NCBI GenBank assembly: GCA_021495925.1
Contig: JAKEKT010000062.1
Coordinates: forward strand, 175,344-239,343
Direction: 5' to 3'
From: Diplodia intermedia
Taxonomy: Eukaryota > Ascomycota > Dothideomycetes > Botryosphaeriales > Botryosphaeriaceae
Length of the DNA stretch: 64,000 nucleotides
Below, one piece after another: positions 12,098 to 22,412 of the stretch. Numbering within the stretch: position 1 is the first letter of the stretch; each line of letters starts with the position of its first letter. Both the position numbers and the translations under genes were made by a program. The notes under the pieces were generated by a model, which saw only the letters and a program-made list of their open reading frames with translations, was not told the DNA's origin and did no database searches.

Positions 12098-13245
12098 ACA
12101 ACTCGACCGACACCCTCGCGATGGCGGCATGACGGAGCAACTTCTGGGATAACGGAGGAGCTCTGGACGGGAACGGTTTGGTTTCTTGTGGTTTACGATC
12201 AAAAAAAACGGGATTCAATCGAACGGGCTGAACTTCACGATCTGCTCTTTCGCACTCAAATGGGATTATCTTCTCCGACAGACCGAATGACAACATCCAT
12301 ATGACTCTGGACCAGGACAGGAAAGATTAACGGCATCTTCTCGCCAAGGAGAATGGGGATTCGTCCGGGGTGGTGACATCTTGGGATACCGTGTTCAAGG
12401 ACCTGAATGAGAGTGTTCCCGCGTCTTTTCAGTATGGGACGAAGGAGGCATATCAATGGCGCAGCTTGCTCAATCGGCCTTGCTTTTGCGCGTTGGTTCC
12501 TTGCGTGCCACTTGCACGGCTAGTCAATTTCATGCCCGTTGCGCGCCTCTCAAGTCAAGTGGTGCAGGAGTGAGCGTGACATGATGTGCTGAATCCATCT
12601 GTTTTGTTCGTGTCGTATCTGCCCAACAGGAATATTCTTAGGAATAACCCCTTCCAAGCTATCGAAACAAGAAACAAGTACAGGCTCTCTAACTTAGGCA
12701 TTTATCCGACAACTTATGCAGATAATGGGAAGGGTGATTCTCCTTCTGAAGACTCGAGCAGCACTGTAACTGTTCGGAAGCTACTTGCGCCTTATCAATG
12801 ATGACGGCATCCACATAAGTTGGGGAAAGCAACCAGTCGCGTGCACCACTGCAACACCGTGACACTGACAACTTCCACAACTATCTTTACGCAAATACCT
12901 ACAGCAACACCTTAAAACCTCCCAATTGTAGTAGCTGGGAAGTAGAACAAGACATGGGTATCTATCTCATCAATAAAAACGGTCTCCTTAGCCAACTACG
13001 GCACATCTACACAAGACAGCCCCACAGCAGAATTATTCCAACAACAACCCCCCTTCAAAGCCTTACTTTTACATCATACCCCAATGTCAAAGGAAGTCAT
13101 ACAGAAAAAAAAAACAAGGAAAGCCGTGATACTTTTTCATCCGCCCGCCTCTCAGATCTCACATGGGGCACCCAACCACAACTCTACACATTTCTTTCTC
13201 TCTCTCTTCCTCCCCACCCAACCGAAGCCAAACCAACCACCACAC
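12098..13245. other. Intergenic spacer between eS30 and Mtc5/WDR59 3' ends
   Basis: This spacer between two convergent genes has no coding frame with recognisable features. From about 13190 to the Mtc5 stop at 13246 the + strand is dominated by C and A, continuing the low-complexity character of the Mtc5 3' end. A run of ten or more A lies near 13108-13118. Confidence 0.55.
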
Positions 13246-16200
13246 TCACCCCCCACAATACCAACACACCCCACCCTGCACCCCACCATCATCCAGCACC
13301 CCACCCCCACCACCACCACCACCACGCCGCCCCCCACCATCAACCGCCCCCCCACCACCCCCGCACTCCGCATGCACCGCATGCCCGCACTCGGCACACG
13401 TCCGATAGAGGCCGTCGAGCTGCAGCCAGCAAACCATGCACGTGCGGACCCTGCTATTGGGCGGCGGCGGCGGCGCGGTCGCCGCGGGCGTTGCGGTCGT
13501 TGTCGCGGCCACCCCATTACCGGATGGAGCGACGCCGACGCCGCCGCCGCCGCCGCCATCGCCGCCGTCAAATTCCGTCGACGTCGTCGTCGTCGTTGTC
13601 GTTGTCGTTCCGAATGACGTGGTGGTGGTTGTGTTTGTCGATGACCATGTGCCCATGTTACCACCGCCGCCGCCGCCGCCGCCGCCGCTGTTGCTGAACG
13701 CGGTGCCGTCGTACTCGCCTGACGCCCTGTCGTGCGGGGGGTGCTGCGGTGCTGCTGCTGCTGCTGCTGGTGGCAGGGGCGGCGGCGAGGCGGACCAGTT
13801 GGACTTGATTGAGGGCGGGCGCGTGGGGAGCGGCGTCGTGGATGGGAGGTGGTGGTGGTGCACGGCGACGGAGGAGGAGGAGGAGGGGTGGTGGTGTGCG
13901 AAGGGGTTGTGGAGGAGGTAATGGTGGTGGTTGTTGTTGGCCGGGGCATGTTGTTGGCTCGTCGTGTTGTTGTTGTTATTGTAGTTGTTGGTGTCGGCGC
14001 CACTGCCACCGCCGCCGGCGGCGAGCTGGAGGAGGTGGGAGGGGTCTGGAGTGTGGGTGCGGGTGTGGGTGGCGGAGCTGTGGGGGGTCGTGCTGGTCGT
14101 GGGAGGGCCGGAAAATGGTGGCAGGGGCAGCGGGCAGAGGATGAGCTCGTCGGGGATGATGGTTGAGGACTATTGGGGTTTTGCAAGTGATTAGACAAGA
14201 AGTGTGTGCAAGACATGATTTTTTGGGGGAAGGGGAGGAACTTACCCTTGTGCCATTGCTCTCCTGGCTGCGGCCTACAGCCAAATCGTCCTCGTGTGCA
14301 TCGTAGACCTCGTCTTTAGCCCAATAGCTCGTCAAACCGTTGTACTTCAGAACCTCGCTTCGTTTAACCTGCAGACCCCATCCAGCCAGTTCGTTGTTGG
14401 CGTAGCTTGCCCGATAAGCAGCGTACATCCAAGCATGTTCCTGATCAAGCAACGGAACTGACAGGTAACCATCATCGTCAAACTGATCCTGGTTCTTGAG
14501 CGTGACTTGAATCACGCTGCCATCTGCGTTGCGATCGGTTGGTGCGATATCCGTTTTATCGTCCTCGAAATTAGGGTAAAAGTCATCATCATCATCGAAA
14601 TCAGGCTCATCGGCAGCGGTCTCGTCAATGCTATCAAAGGAAACAAATCGTTGCTGTTCGTTCGCCGTCTGTGTGGTCGCGCGGTTACGCTTGCTGCTAT
14701 TGGAGCGATGTGCAGACGAGGCGTTAGAGCCCGTCGAAGCGCCCCCATAGACTGTGTTCGGGCCCCATGTTACGCTGCTCTTTTCCGGTGCAGAAGTAGA
14801 GAGGTCTCCGTCGAAGGTTCGCGTCCGTTGACGAGCTGGAGGGGAGTTGTTTGCGGTTTGGAATGGCCGTGAGAAAGAGGTCAAGGCACTTGTGAATGGT
14901 GTGCCGCTGCGCTTACTGCGCTCGGGAGATGACGCTATACTTGCGTAAGCGCTAGATGTGGAGCGAAATGTACTAGAGCGAGAGAATGTAGGGGGTGGTG
15001 TGTTTCCCGTTGAGTAGGGGGTGGTGGGCCCGCTGGGCAAATCGCCACCCCATGGACCGTTTGAAGACCCGGCAGAACCAAAAGTGTTTAATCGCTTGTC
15101 GTATTTAGACAATCCCATGTCATTTCCCATGTGCGGATGGAAGTGATTGTTGTCGTATTGATCCGTAACTGAGAACTTTGGTTTGAACAGGCTCGCAGCA
15201 ACGTCCCTGGAAGGGAAATAATCCAAGGAAAACGCAGGAGTCCTCATGGAGAGATGCAAGTCCGCATGAGGATTGCGCATCATCATCCCAGTGGTTACGC
15301 CCTCACTCGCTGCTGGCTCGTGGAACATGCATGAGAGCATAGCCAGCATCTGGCTGTCCGCAAGCCTCTCAAAGTGCTCAAAAAGTCGCTGCACCAACAC
15401 CTTGCCAAACGGATGATGGCCCCACTTGACACGGCTCTTCAATTTTGGTTTCGCAATAGCCTCGGGTTCGTCGAAACTCAGGTCAAGGCCGCTGTCTTTC
15501 TTGCGAATCTGAACCGCTGTCCTTTTCGCCACTACGAGAATCGGTTCGCGGCGGTAGTTTTGCTGCATGACCTCCAGCGGCACCTGATCCGCAATGATAA
15601 GACCAACGAGGTTCCAGATATCAACCAGCTCAGTGTAGCCACAGTCTCGTGCCACTTCAGCGTTGTGCGAGCAAACATCGGCAGCTTCGCCAAAGACTTC
15701 ATATCGTTCGGCGAGCTCCCTCTTTGCAGGAAGCAGATCCTCGAAGCTGTGTATGGTGATGATGGACTTGGGCTTTGGGGTAATAGGCTTCACATCGTAG
15801 CCAGCGCTGGAGTGCTGCGAAGACCGCTGGAACTTCAACGGACCACCCCGCCACGCGACTGGTGGTGCTATTCCAGAGAGACCTCCACGTACGGGTGAGC
15901 CGGAAGAGGAGCTGGATGAGGTTTCCCATGAGCCCTGGGAGTCGCTGTCATCCGGATTATCCACGGCGGAAGAAGATTTCCTGCCAGGGTCTGGAGATTC
16001 CTTGTTCAGTTGACCTAGCATCTCGAATATTCTCTTGCTCTTGTATGTGCGACTGTCATTTCTCAGGGCCTCGAGGTTTGAGAACATGGGCTTTGGTTCG
16101 GGCTTTGGCGGGAAGAATGTCACCAGGCGGCCATCACTCGACCAGACCGCGCCACACTGTCGCGGAAGAGGAACGTTGGCGTTGGCATTGAGGGGGCTTA

Positions 16201-18151
16201 GGATATCCGTGCCGCTCATTTCCATGGCGGGAGTTGCAAAGTCTGCACCCACTTCGTCTTCTTCGTCACTGGAGCTCTCTTCATCCTGCGTGACACCACT
16301 GTCCGTGAGAGCACCGTCCGAAAGCCAGCTGATACTCTCTTCGAGGCCTCGTTCTCCGAGAAGGTAGCTGATGATAGCATCCAAGGACCCTCTCTTGCGA
16401 TTCTTGTATACTTCGGCGAGGGCCTTGATCTCGCTATCCAGTTTCGAGATTGTGGCTTCTGAGATGTATGAAGTCGTTTTCTCAATGCTACAGTGAGGAG
16501 TTGCCGAGACCGGGTAATCGGGGGGAAAGCGGATGCTGATTCTCATGAAGACAGGGGTCTCGTTTTCGCCCCATGGACCGTTCAAGGTGACGGTTGCAGT
16601 GCGGCGAGGAATCTCAACCTCTTCGAATTTGACCTTCTTGAACTTGCTGCCAACGTGCGTGATTTCGTCGCCGAGACTCTCGGGCGAATCCCACAACAGC
16701 TGCTGATCCGGCGAGAACACATCCGGCCTGGATCCGTGCCGATTGAACTGGCCATCGCGCCCGCCGATTTTGACTCCCTGCATCCAAGTGAGCTTGTCCA
16801 CCGTCTTCTTCTCGCGGGTGCGAGCTTGCATAGTCGTCAAACCGCGGGCTTGCATAGATGTCAGACCTCGGTCTCGAGCGCTCGCACCAGGTCCTTGGAA
16901 GGCAGTCTGAGCATATGGTAAGCTGGGCTTGCTCATGCCGGCAGACTGGAAGAGAGCACTGAGCTGGCTGGGGGCAGTGAAGGGATGAGCCTGCTGCTGG
17001 TCGGCCATTTTCGTCTGTGGAGTCGAGACAGGGTCTTCATCATGGAACGTCTTGTACAGAGCACCTTGGCGCGTCATGAACAGCCTCTGGCGCGTCGGCT
17101 CACCCTTTTTGTATCCGACGGAGCCCAGGATAGACGAGTCGATGCGATACAGATTCAGCTGACGATCACTGCCCCACGATACAAGTTGGAATTCACGCTG
17201 GTCGAAGCCATCATCCGTAACGTTGCCGCGCGTTCTCCAAAGAAACTCCTTGACCTGGCCATTGTGACCCTTGAAAGTGTGGGCTGCGCCCGCTTTAGCA
17301 TCTCGTTTGACATCGTCGTGCAGCCTCCGATCGTAGAGATGCAGATCATAGTCGCCTCGCTGGGGCATGGCGAGCGCACCCCATCCAAAAGGGGTGTGCC
17401 TCGCTCGCCACACGCCAAACGGCGTCCTGATGACACGCTCCAGCATCTCGTCTTCCTCGCGCGTGTAATCCCAAAACTTGATGGAGCCATCCAGCGAGCA
17501 GGTCAGAACGCCGCCTTGGTGCATGCGGTTCCAATCAACACCGTAAATCTTACTCTTGTGGGCTTCAATAGTGCGGAGAGGCTCGACGCCCTTGCGCTCA
17601 TCCCAGATGCAGAGCAGCTTGTCATGGGCCGAGGCGAGGATGTGGGGATCCTGCCTGTTCCACTTGACCTGCGCAGCGCCGCCATCCCACTGGGCATACG
17701 AGAACACAGGCCTGTCGGGAGCGCGCAAATCCCACTTATGCACAAAGGTATCGACGGCACAGGTCGCGAGGATGTCGGGGTGGTGTGCGGACAGATTGAT
17801 GTCGGTGATGGCACGCGCATGGGCATGGAGGGTGAGCGGCGGCTGGTTGGCATGGTTCAGGTCCCAGATCAGGGCCTTCTGGTTCGAGGTGCTGGCGACC
17901 AGGCCGTCGTGGCTGGCGAAGGGCGACCACTGCACGTCGGCAACCTCCCACAGGGTGCGATGGGCGAGGTGGCGGGGCGGCGAGTAGGGGTTGTCAAGAT
18001 CTATGATGTGCAGGCCCTCGCGCGACGCGAGCACAATGTCGCGGCTGCTGGGCGAGATGGAGGCGGAGCCGACGGGCTCGTCGACGCGGATGGACGCATC
18101 GCGGCCGAAGGTCGGGCTGTCGAAGGGCGAGCTATCGCCGTGCGGGTGCAT
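13246..18151 (-). CDS. mtc5: SEA/GATOR2-type complex subunit Mtc5 (WDR59 homologue): WD40, RWD and zinc-finger domains
   Basis: Two exons on the minus strand, 18151-14246 and 14169-13246, are joined by a 76-base intron (GTAAGT donor, TAG acceptor, phase 0) and give 1609 residues. The N-terminal third has WD40 repeats: VQWSPFASHDGLVAST, NQKALIWDLN, ITDINLSAHHPDILATC, VHKWDLR, QVKWNRQDPHILASAHD, CIWDERKG, IYGVDWN. A mid-protein RWD domain follows (VFMRISIRFPPDYPVSA, then TISKLDSEIKALAEVYKN). The C-terminus keeps a CMVC-x11-CAEC-x-H-x2-H-x2-C zinc-binding pattern and a final CWYC. This order is that of WDR59/Mtc5, a vacuolar-membrane regulator of TORC1 in amino-acid sensing. Start at 18151 (MHPHGDSS) is chosen because the family similarity begins just after it; upstream Met codons read into the Ubc13 promoter. 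Long Asn, His, Thr, Ser, Ala and Gly runs fill the last 300 residues, and a glycine-rich loop replaces much of the usual final zinc-finger segment. Confidence 0.88.
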
Positions 18152-18518
18152 GGCGCGGTGCCACGCCCAAGTGCGGCAGCGCAGCGGGCTGGGGCATGGG
18201 GAGGCGCGAGGTGGGTGCGGCGCTCGGGAGATGGGCGAACTGGAGTTCTTTGGCGGGTGATGCAAGACGCGGGAAGTGCCGCACGCCGTCGACGTGGGGT
18301 GTTGGTGATGACGAGCGGCAGCCCTGCCGCGGCCACAGAGCAGCAAACGCCCAAGAGCCCCTCCCAAGCCCGCGCCTCCACGAGCACCCATACTTTCCCT
18401 GCGCTGTCCACCCCGCACCCACGCGACCCTCGCTCAAGCGCCCCCAACGCCCTCCAAACAACCGCCCGCCGCCGCCGCACCGCCCGCGAACACCCCCCAC
18501 GCCATCTGATCGTTTGCC
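18152..18518. promoter_or_regulatory. Compact bidirectional promoter of mtc5 and ubc13
   Basis: Only 367 bases separate the Mtc5 ATG (minus strand) from the Ubc13 ATG (plus strand). The right half of the + strand is C-rich, as in many fungal leaders. No TATA box is visible. Both transcripts must start inside this segment, so their 5' UTRs are short or overlapping. Confidence 0.6.
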
Positions 18519-19205
18519 ATGGCGCTTCCCAAGCGTATCGTGAAGGAGACGGAACGCCTGATGGCCGAGCCGTAAGTGCTCCGGAAGGATCTGCTGCATG
18601 CGCGTTACTGAGCCCTGCGAACAACAGGGTCCCCGGCATCAGCGCTGTCCCGCACGATGACAACCTCCGCTACTTTGACGTGACCGTCCACGGTCCTTCG
18701 CAGTCGCCCTACGAAGGTACGTCTCCAGCCGCAGAGGGCGCAGCGTCTTCGGGCTCCTCGTCTGAGCTGCGGATGACTAGCGCTGAGAGCTTGGGCGCAT
18801 GCATGTTTGGGGAGGAATTCCAAGCTAATCGCGTGCCTACCAGGCGGCGTGTTCAAGCTTGAGCTGTTCCTTCCGGACGATTACCCCATGACTCCGCCCA
18901 AGGTGCGCTTCTTGACCAAGATCTACCACCCCAACATCGACAAGCTGGGCCGCATTTGCCTTGACGTCCTGAAGAGTGAGTCGTCCCTCCCCGGCTGTTG
19001 CTGCGGTGCTAAACCCACTCCAGGCAACTGGTCCCCGGCCCTCCAAATCCGGACCATTCTTCTCTCCATCCAGGCTCTGCTTGGTGCCCCCAACCCTGAC
19101 GATCCGCTTGCCAACGACGTTGCCCAGCGCTGGAAGGAAGACCAGAACGCTGCCATTGCTACGGCTCGCGAGTGGACTGAGACCTATGCCAAGCCGCCGC
19201 AATGA
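18519..19205 (+). CDS. ubc13: Ubiquitin-conjugating enzyme E2 Ubc13
   Basis: Four exons, 18519-18571, 18628-18716, 18844-18975 and 19024-19205, with introns of 56, 127 and 48 bases, give 151 residues against 152-153 in yeast and human. The protein starts MALPKRIVKETERLMAEPVP. It has the HPN motif at 76-78, the catalytic cysteine at about 86 in GRICLDVLK, and the SNWSPALQIRTILLSIQALL helix of the Ubc13 subfamily. With a Uev partner (Mms2) this E2 builds Lys63-linked ubiquitin chains in error-free post-replication repair. It is divergent from Mtc5. All splice junctions keep frame and restore family-conserved residues. Confidence 0.95.
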
Positions 19206-20021
19206 GCGCGGAGACCAGCGAAGCATGGTGCAGACCAAAATTTTGGCAAACAAATGAGTGGCCAGGGTACATTAGGCTGGCGGAAAGCGGGCTTACCAAT
19301 GTTGATGAGTGATGGACAACGGTTGACTATAGACGCATCCATTTCCCGGCAGGCTACACATGGCGTTACGGGTATGGTTCGCTTGACCGAGATTCCCTTC
19401 CAGCGTATTCACGCTGCTGTTTGATAGATAAGGCAGTGTTCGTCAATGAAGGAGGCCAGGTACTTCTCAAGATTTACGAGCCAGTGTGACGGTTGGCACA
19501 AATGAAGCATCCTTCTATTGGCGAGGACATTTCCATGCTTGATTCATAAAGCTTGATCCGAGATTAATAATGTAGCCAAGAGCGAGGCTTTTCAATGGTA
19601 CCTGATCGCCGTATCAAGTCCTCGTAGTCTCAGGACATTCTGTGTGTTGACTCGGATGGAACATGAGAGACGCAACCGCCCCGAAAAGCGACACCGACCA
19701 CGTGGCTTTGACGTGTTATGCTGTTCAACACGCTACACGAGCCGGTTTCGAACAGAAGTGGAGTGGGCGCGCGCTGTAGAGAGAGGAATGGCTTCCTGCG
19801 GGCAAGTGCCGAATTCCAATGTCCCGAGCTGGCAAACTATATAGTGAATGTCCGACATTCTGCACCTGCCGTTTCCGTAACCAGAGCAAGAGACCCTTCG
19901 GCTATAAACTCTTTATTTTGCGATACTACCTTCAACCACCACCAAAACTCTGCACCCAACACGCAGCAACCCAAGTGTCCAACCAACCCTAGGGCCACCT
20001 CGTCCACGACAGTCACTCAGC
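19206..20021. other. Intergenic region, ubc13 3' flank and next promoter
   Basis: The left part is the Ubc13 3' flank and the right part is the promoter of the gene at 20022. The short frames are chance. Base composition is mixed, and nothing is seen beyond the TATA candidate listed separately. Confidence 0.55.
19903..19908 (+). promoter_or_regulatory. TATA box candidate for the gene at 20022
   Basis: TATAAA lies 114 bases before the ATG at 20022, followed by a stretch rich in C, A and ACC motifs typical of a fungal 5' UTR. It supports the reality of this otherwise unrecognised gene. Confidence 0.45.
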
Positions 20022-21071
20022 ATGGAAGGCCTGGGAATCACTTTCGCCCGTGCGTGGGCAGCAAAGGCGAAGGCATCGAGGCCACAGCAAACCTCTTCGC
20101 CGCAACAAATTTCGTCACCGCAGCAGCCGATCTCGTCGCCGTCCTTGCCCGACGTGCCTCAGGCCCGCGACTCGCGCCCGCGCTCGTCAACCCAATCTTC
20201 AGGTGACAGTTATATGGAGAAAAGGTTATCCGAGTTCCATGACTGGAAGCAAAAGATCACGAAGGACTTCTCGAGCAGGAAATTGGCGAAGCCAACCATC
20301 AAAGAGGAGTCACCGCCTCTTCCAACCACAAGGCCGCACGCCGTCGAGAAGTCTTCATCCAACCTGAGCCAGCGACTTCTGGGGCACCAGCCCACGCCGC
20401 TGCAAACCCCTCCACAGACCCCACCGCAGCAAAGCGTTCCTCAGCAAAGCATTTTTCAGCGGAGCGCGCCCCAGCAGAGCCCGACGGAGAAGAGCCCGGC
20501 GCAGAACAGCTCATCACAGCAGAGCTCATCACAGCAGAGCCCGTCACAGCAGAGTCCGCCGCAGAAGATCTCACAGCCACAGACCCTGGGCCAGGAGGGA
20601 TACCCAGGCATTCAGGCACACAGCCACAACGACAAGGCGCCGCCAGCCGTACGTGAGAAGGCGCGCGTGCTCGCTCTCCGCGCCCGCGCTCTCCCCAATC
20701 CAGACTTGAGGTCCCACCCCGCATTCCGCTCCCAGCACGTGCGCGTGCGCAAGAAGACGCACATGGCGAAGGCCGACTCGGTCAAGTGCTGGCGCCCGAC
20801 ATACGAGCATCGCGACGACACGCTGTGGGAGTGCTGCGAGCACATGGACGTCGACGGCATCTGCGAGGATTGCGGCTACGTGCTCTGCACGGCCTGCGGG
20901 AGCAGGTGCAGAGGCGAGGAGTGGTGCGTCATCAAGGGCTGCGTACGATGCCAGACCAAGCTGGGCGTTAACATTTGCACACCACACCTGAGGGAGCTGA
21001 GGGCCAAGCCCACGGAACGTAAGTTTTCTCTTTTCGTGGTTTTCGATGGCAAGTTGATGCGCTTGGTTTAG
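20022..21071 (+). CDS. Unrecognised protein with Gln/Ser/Pro repeats and a C-terminal Cys-rich domain
   Basis: One open frame of 349 codons starts with ATG. Residues 1-60 are Ser, Pro and Gln rich. Residues 65-95 form a charged predicted helix (EKRLSEFHDWKQKITKDFSSRKL). Residues 120-200 are built from QQS and SPQQ units. About residues 262-335 hold about a dozen Cys in patterns such as ECCEHMDVDGICEDCGY-VLCTACGSRC and GCVRCQTK, suggesting a small metal-binding fold, probably zinc. I cannot name the family. The 3' end is uncertain: a GTAAGT donor at 21017 is in frame, and a TTTTTTACAG acceptor at about 21200 would splice to a stop two codons later, giving about 334 residues instead of 349. The upstream TATA box and the Cys pattern favour a real gene. 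Confidence 0.6.
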   Translation: MEGLGITFARAWAAKAKASRPQQTSSPQQISSPQQPISSPSLPDVPQARDSRPRSSTQSSGDSYMEKRLSEFHDWKQKITKDFSSRKLAKPTIKEESPPLPTTRPHAVEKSSSNLSQRLLGHQPTPLQTPPQTPPQQSVPQQSIFQRSAPQQSPTEKSPAQNSSSQQSSSQQSPSQQSPPQKISQPQTLGQEGYPGIQAHSHNDKAPPAVREKARVLALRARALPNPDLRSHPAFRSQHVRVRKKTHMAKADSVKCWRPTYEHRDDTLWECCEHMDVDGICEDCGYVLCTACGSRCRGEEWCVIKGCVRCQTKLGVNICTPHLRELRAKPTERKFSLFVVFDGKLMRLV

Positions 21072-21685
21072 GATTCTATGGTCACTTGGTTGAGCCGAGC
21101 GCGCTGTTCTTGATTGAGAAGCTTTGAAAGGATTGGATTGGATTGCACAAGATCAGAGGTTGGGATTGAGCTTTTGAGAATTGTTGGTGTTGTTTTTTAC
21201 AGAAGTATGACATGGCACTCCGGTGCTGATGTCGAACGATGGCTACGAAGGTGGGACTTGGGTTTGAATTAGCGTTAAAATCTTCAAAAAGCGTCAACAA
21301 GACGCCTCTTCCAGAGACTATGCGGTAGTGGAATGCAATAAAAATTCCAAGCCAATGACCAGAAGCTGATCTGACTTGCATACGTGACGTGGGACCTGCA
21401 GAGCTACCGCCTGGCGAAGTCAGACGGCGAATTTCATGATCCGACAGGGAAGGAATGGGAGACGGAGCGGTGCGGGATGAAGAGATGAGGTTGACGATTT
21501 GATGATCGGCCGCCAAGACCTCGCGAGAGGAAGTGCGGAAGACGCGCCAATCAGATGACGGGCCGATGTTGCTCCGCCGCACAAACGTCCGCTTACCCAA
21601 ATTCTAGCACACCTGGTCGCCGACGACATCGAGAACTAACGACACAGCGACTCCACGGGTACCGCATCATCGCAACACCGTCAAC
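21072..21685. promoter_or_regulatory. Intergenic region containing the eL24 promoter
   Basis: This is the 3' flank of the gene at 20022 and the promoter of eL24. A minus-strand open frame of 172 codons (21082-21600) overlaps it but lacks an ATG start and any domain, so it was not called. Nothing else is visible. Confidence 0.5.
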
Positions 21686-22412
21686 ATGCGGACCTACGAC
21701 GACACCTTCAGCGGCCAGAAGATCTACCCGGGCAAGGTGCGTCGCTTTTCCCCGCGCCCACGCTGCGTCGGCCGTCCGCGACTTTTCCACTGCGCCCCGA
21801 CGGCTCGACCAGTGGCCATGCTTCGGGACTCTTTCGCTGACGCCCATCTTTCTGGGACTGCAGGGCAAGCTCTACGTCCGTGGTGACAGCAAGATCTTCC
21901 GCTTCCAGAACGGCAAGTCCGAGAGCCTGTTCCTCCAGCGCAAGAACCCCCGCCGCATTGCCTGGACCACCCTCTACAGGAGACAGCACAAGAAGGGTAT
22001 CTCTGAGGTTAGTCGACATCGGACCCGCACCGCATTGGAGACGGACATCAGGACGAAGCTTCGATGGGATGCGCCGGAGCAGACATGTGTCGACAGGGGC
22101 TAATGCATGATCGAATAACTACAGGAGGTTGCCAAGAAGCGCTCCCGCCGCACCGTCAAGTCCCAGCGTGCCATCGTTGGTGCTTCGCTCGATGTGATCA
22201 AGGAGCGCCGCTCCCAGCGCCCCGAGGCCCGCGCCGCCGCCCGCCAGCAGGCCATCTCCGCCGCCAAGGAGAAGAAGACCGCCTCCGAGAGCAAGAAGAA
22301 GGCCGAGAAGGCCAAGTCCGCCGCCGGTGCCGCCAAGGGCCAGACCCAGAGGATCCAGAGCAAGCAGGGTGCTAAGGGTTCGGCTCCCAAGGCCGCCGCC
22401 AAGACCCGTTAA
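21686..22412 (+). CDS. rpl24: 60S ribosomal protein eL24
   Basis: Three exons, 21686-21736, 21864-22007 and 22125-22412, with introns of 127 and 117 bases, give 160 residues (yeast 155). The N-terminal globular part reads MRTYDDTFSGQKIYPGKGKL, then SKIFRFQNGKSESLFLQRKN and PRRIAWTTLYRRQHKKG. The C-terminal 60 residues are an Ala and Lys rich tail ending AAAKTR. eL24 belongs to the 60S subunit and its tail forms an inter-subunit bridge. The first exon codes for just 17 residues. Codon use is strongly biased to C-ending codons, as expected for high expression. Exons were assembled from splice sites, frame and family identity. Confidence 0.95.

Noticed and set aside
16985..18862. 625-codon open frame on the + strand opposite Mtc5
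   Set aside because: It mirrors the codon bias of the real Mtc5 gene, has no domains, and runs through the shared promoter into the Ubc13 gene.
19720..19800. Possible minus-strand tRNA B-box (GTTTCGAAC as read on +)
   Set aside because: Flanking bases cannot form the T-stem or an acceptor stem, and no A-box is found at the right distance.
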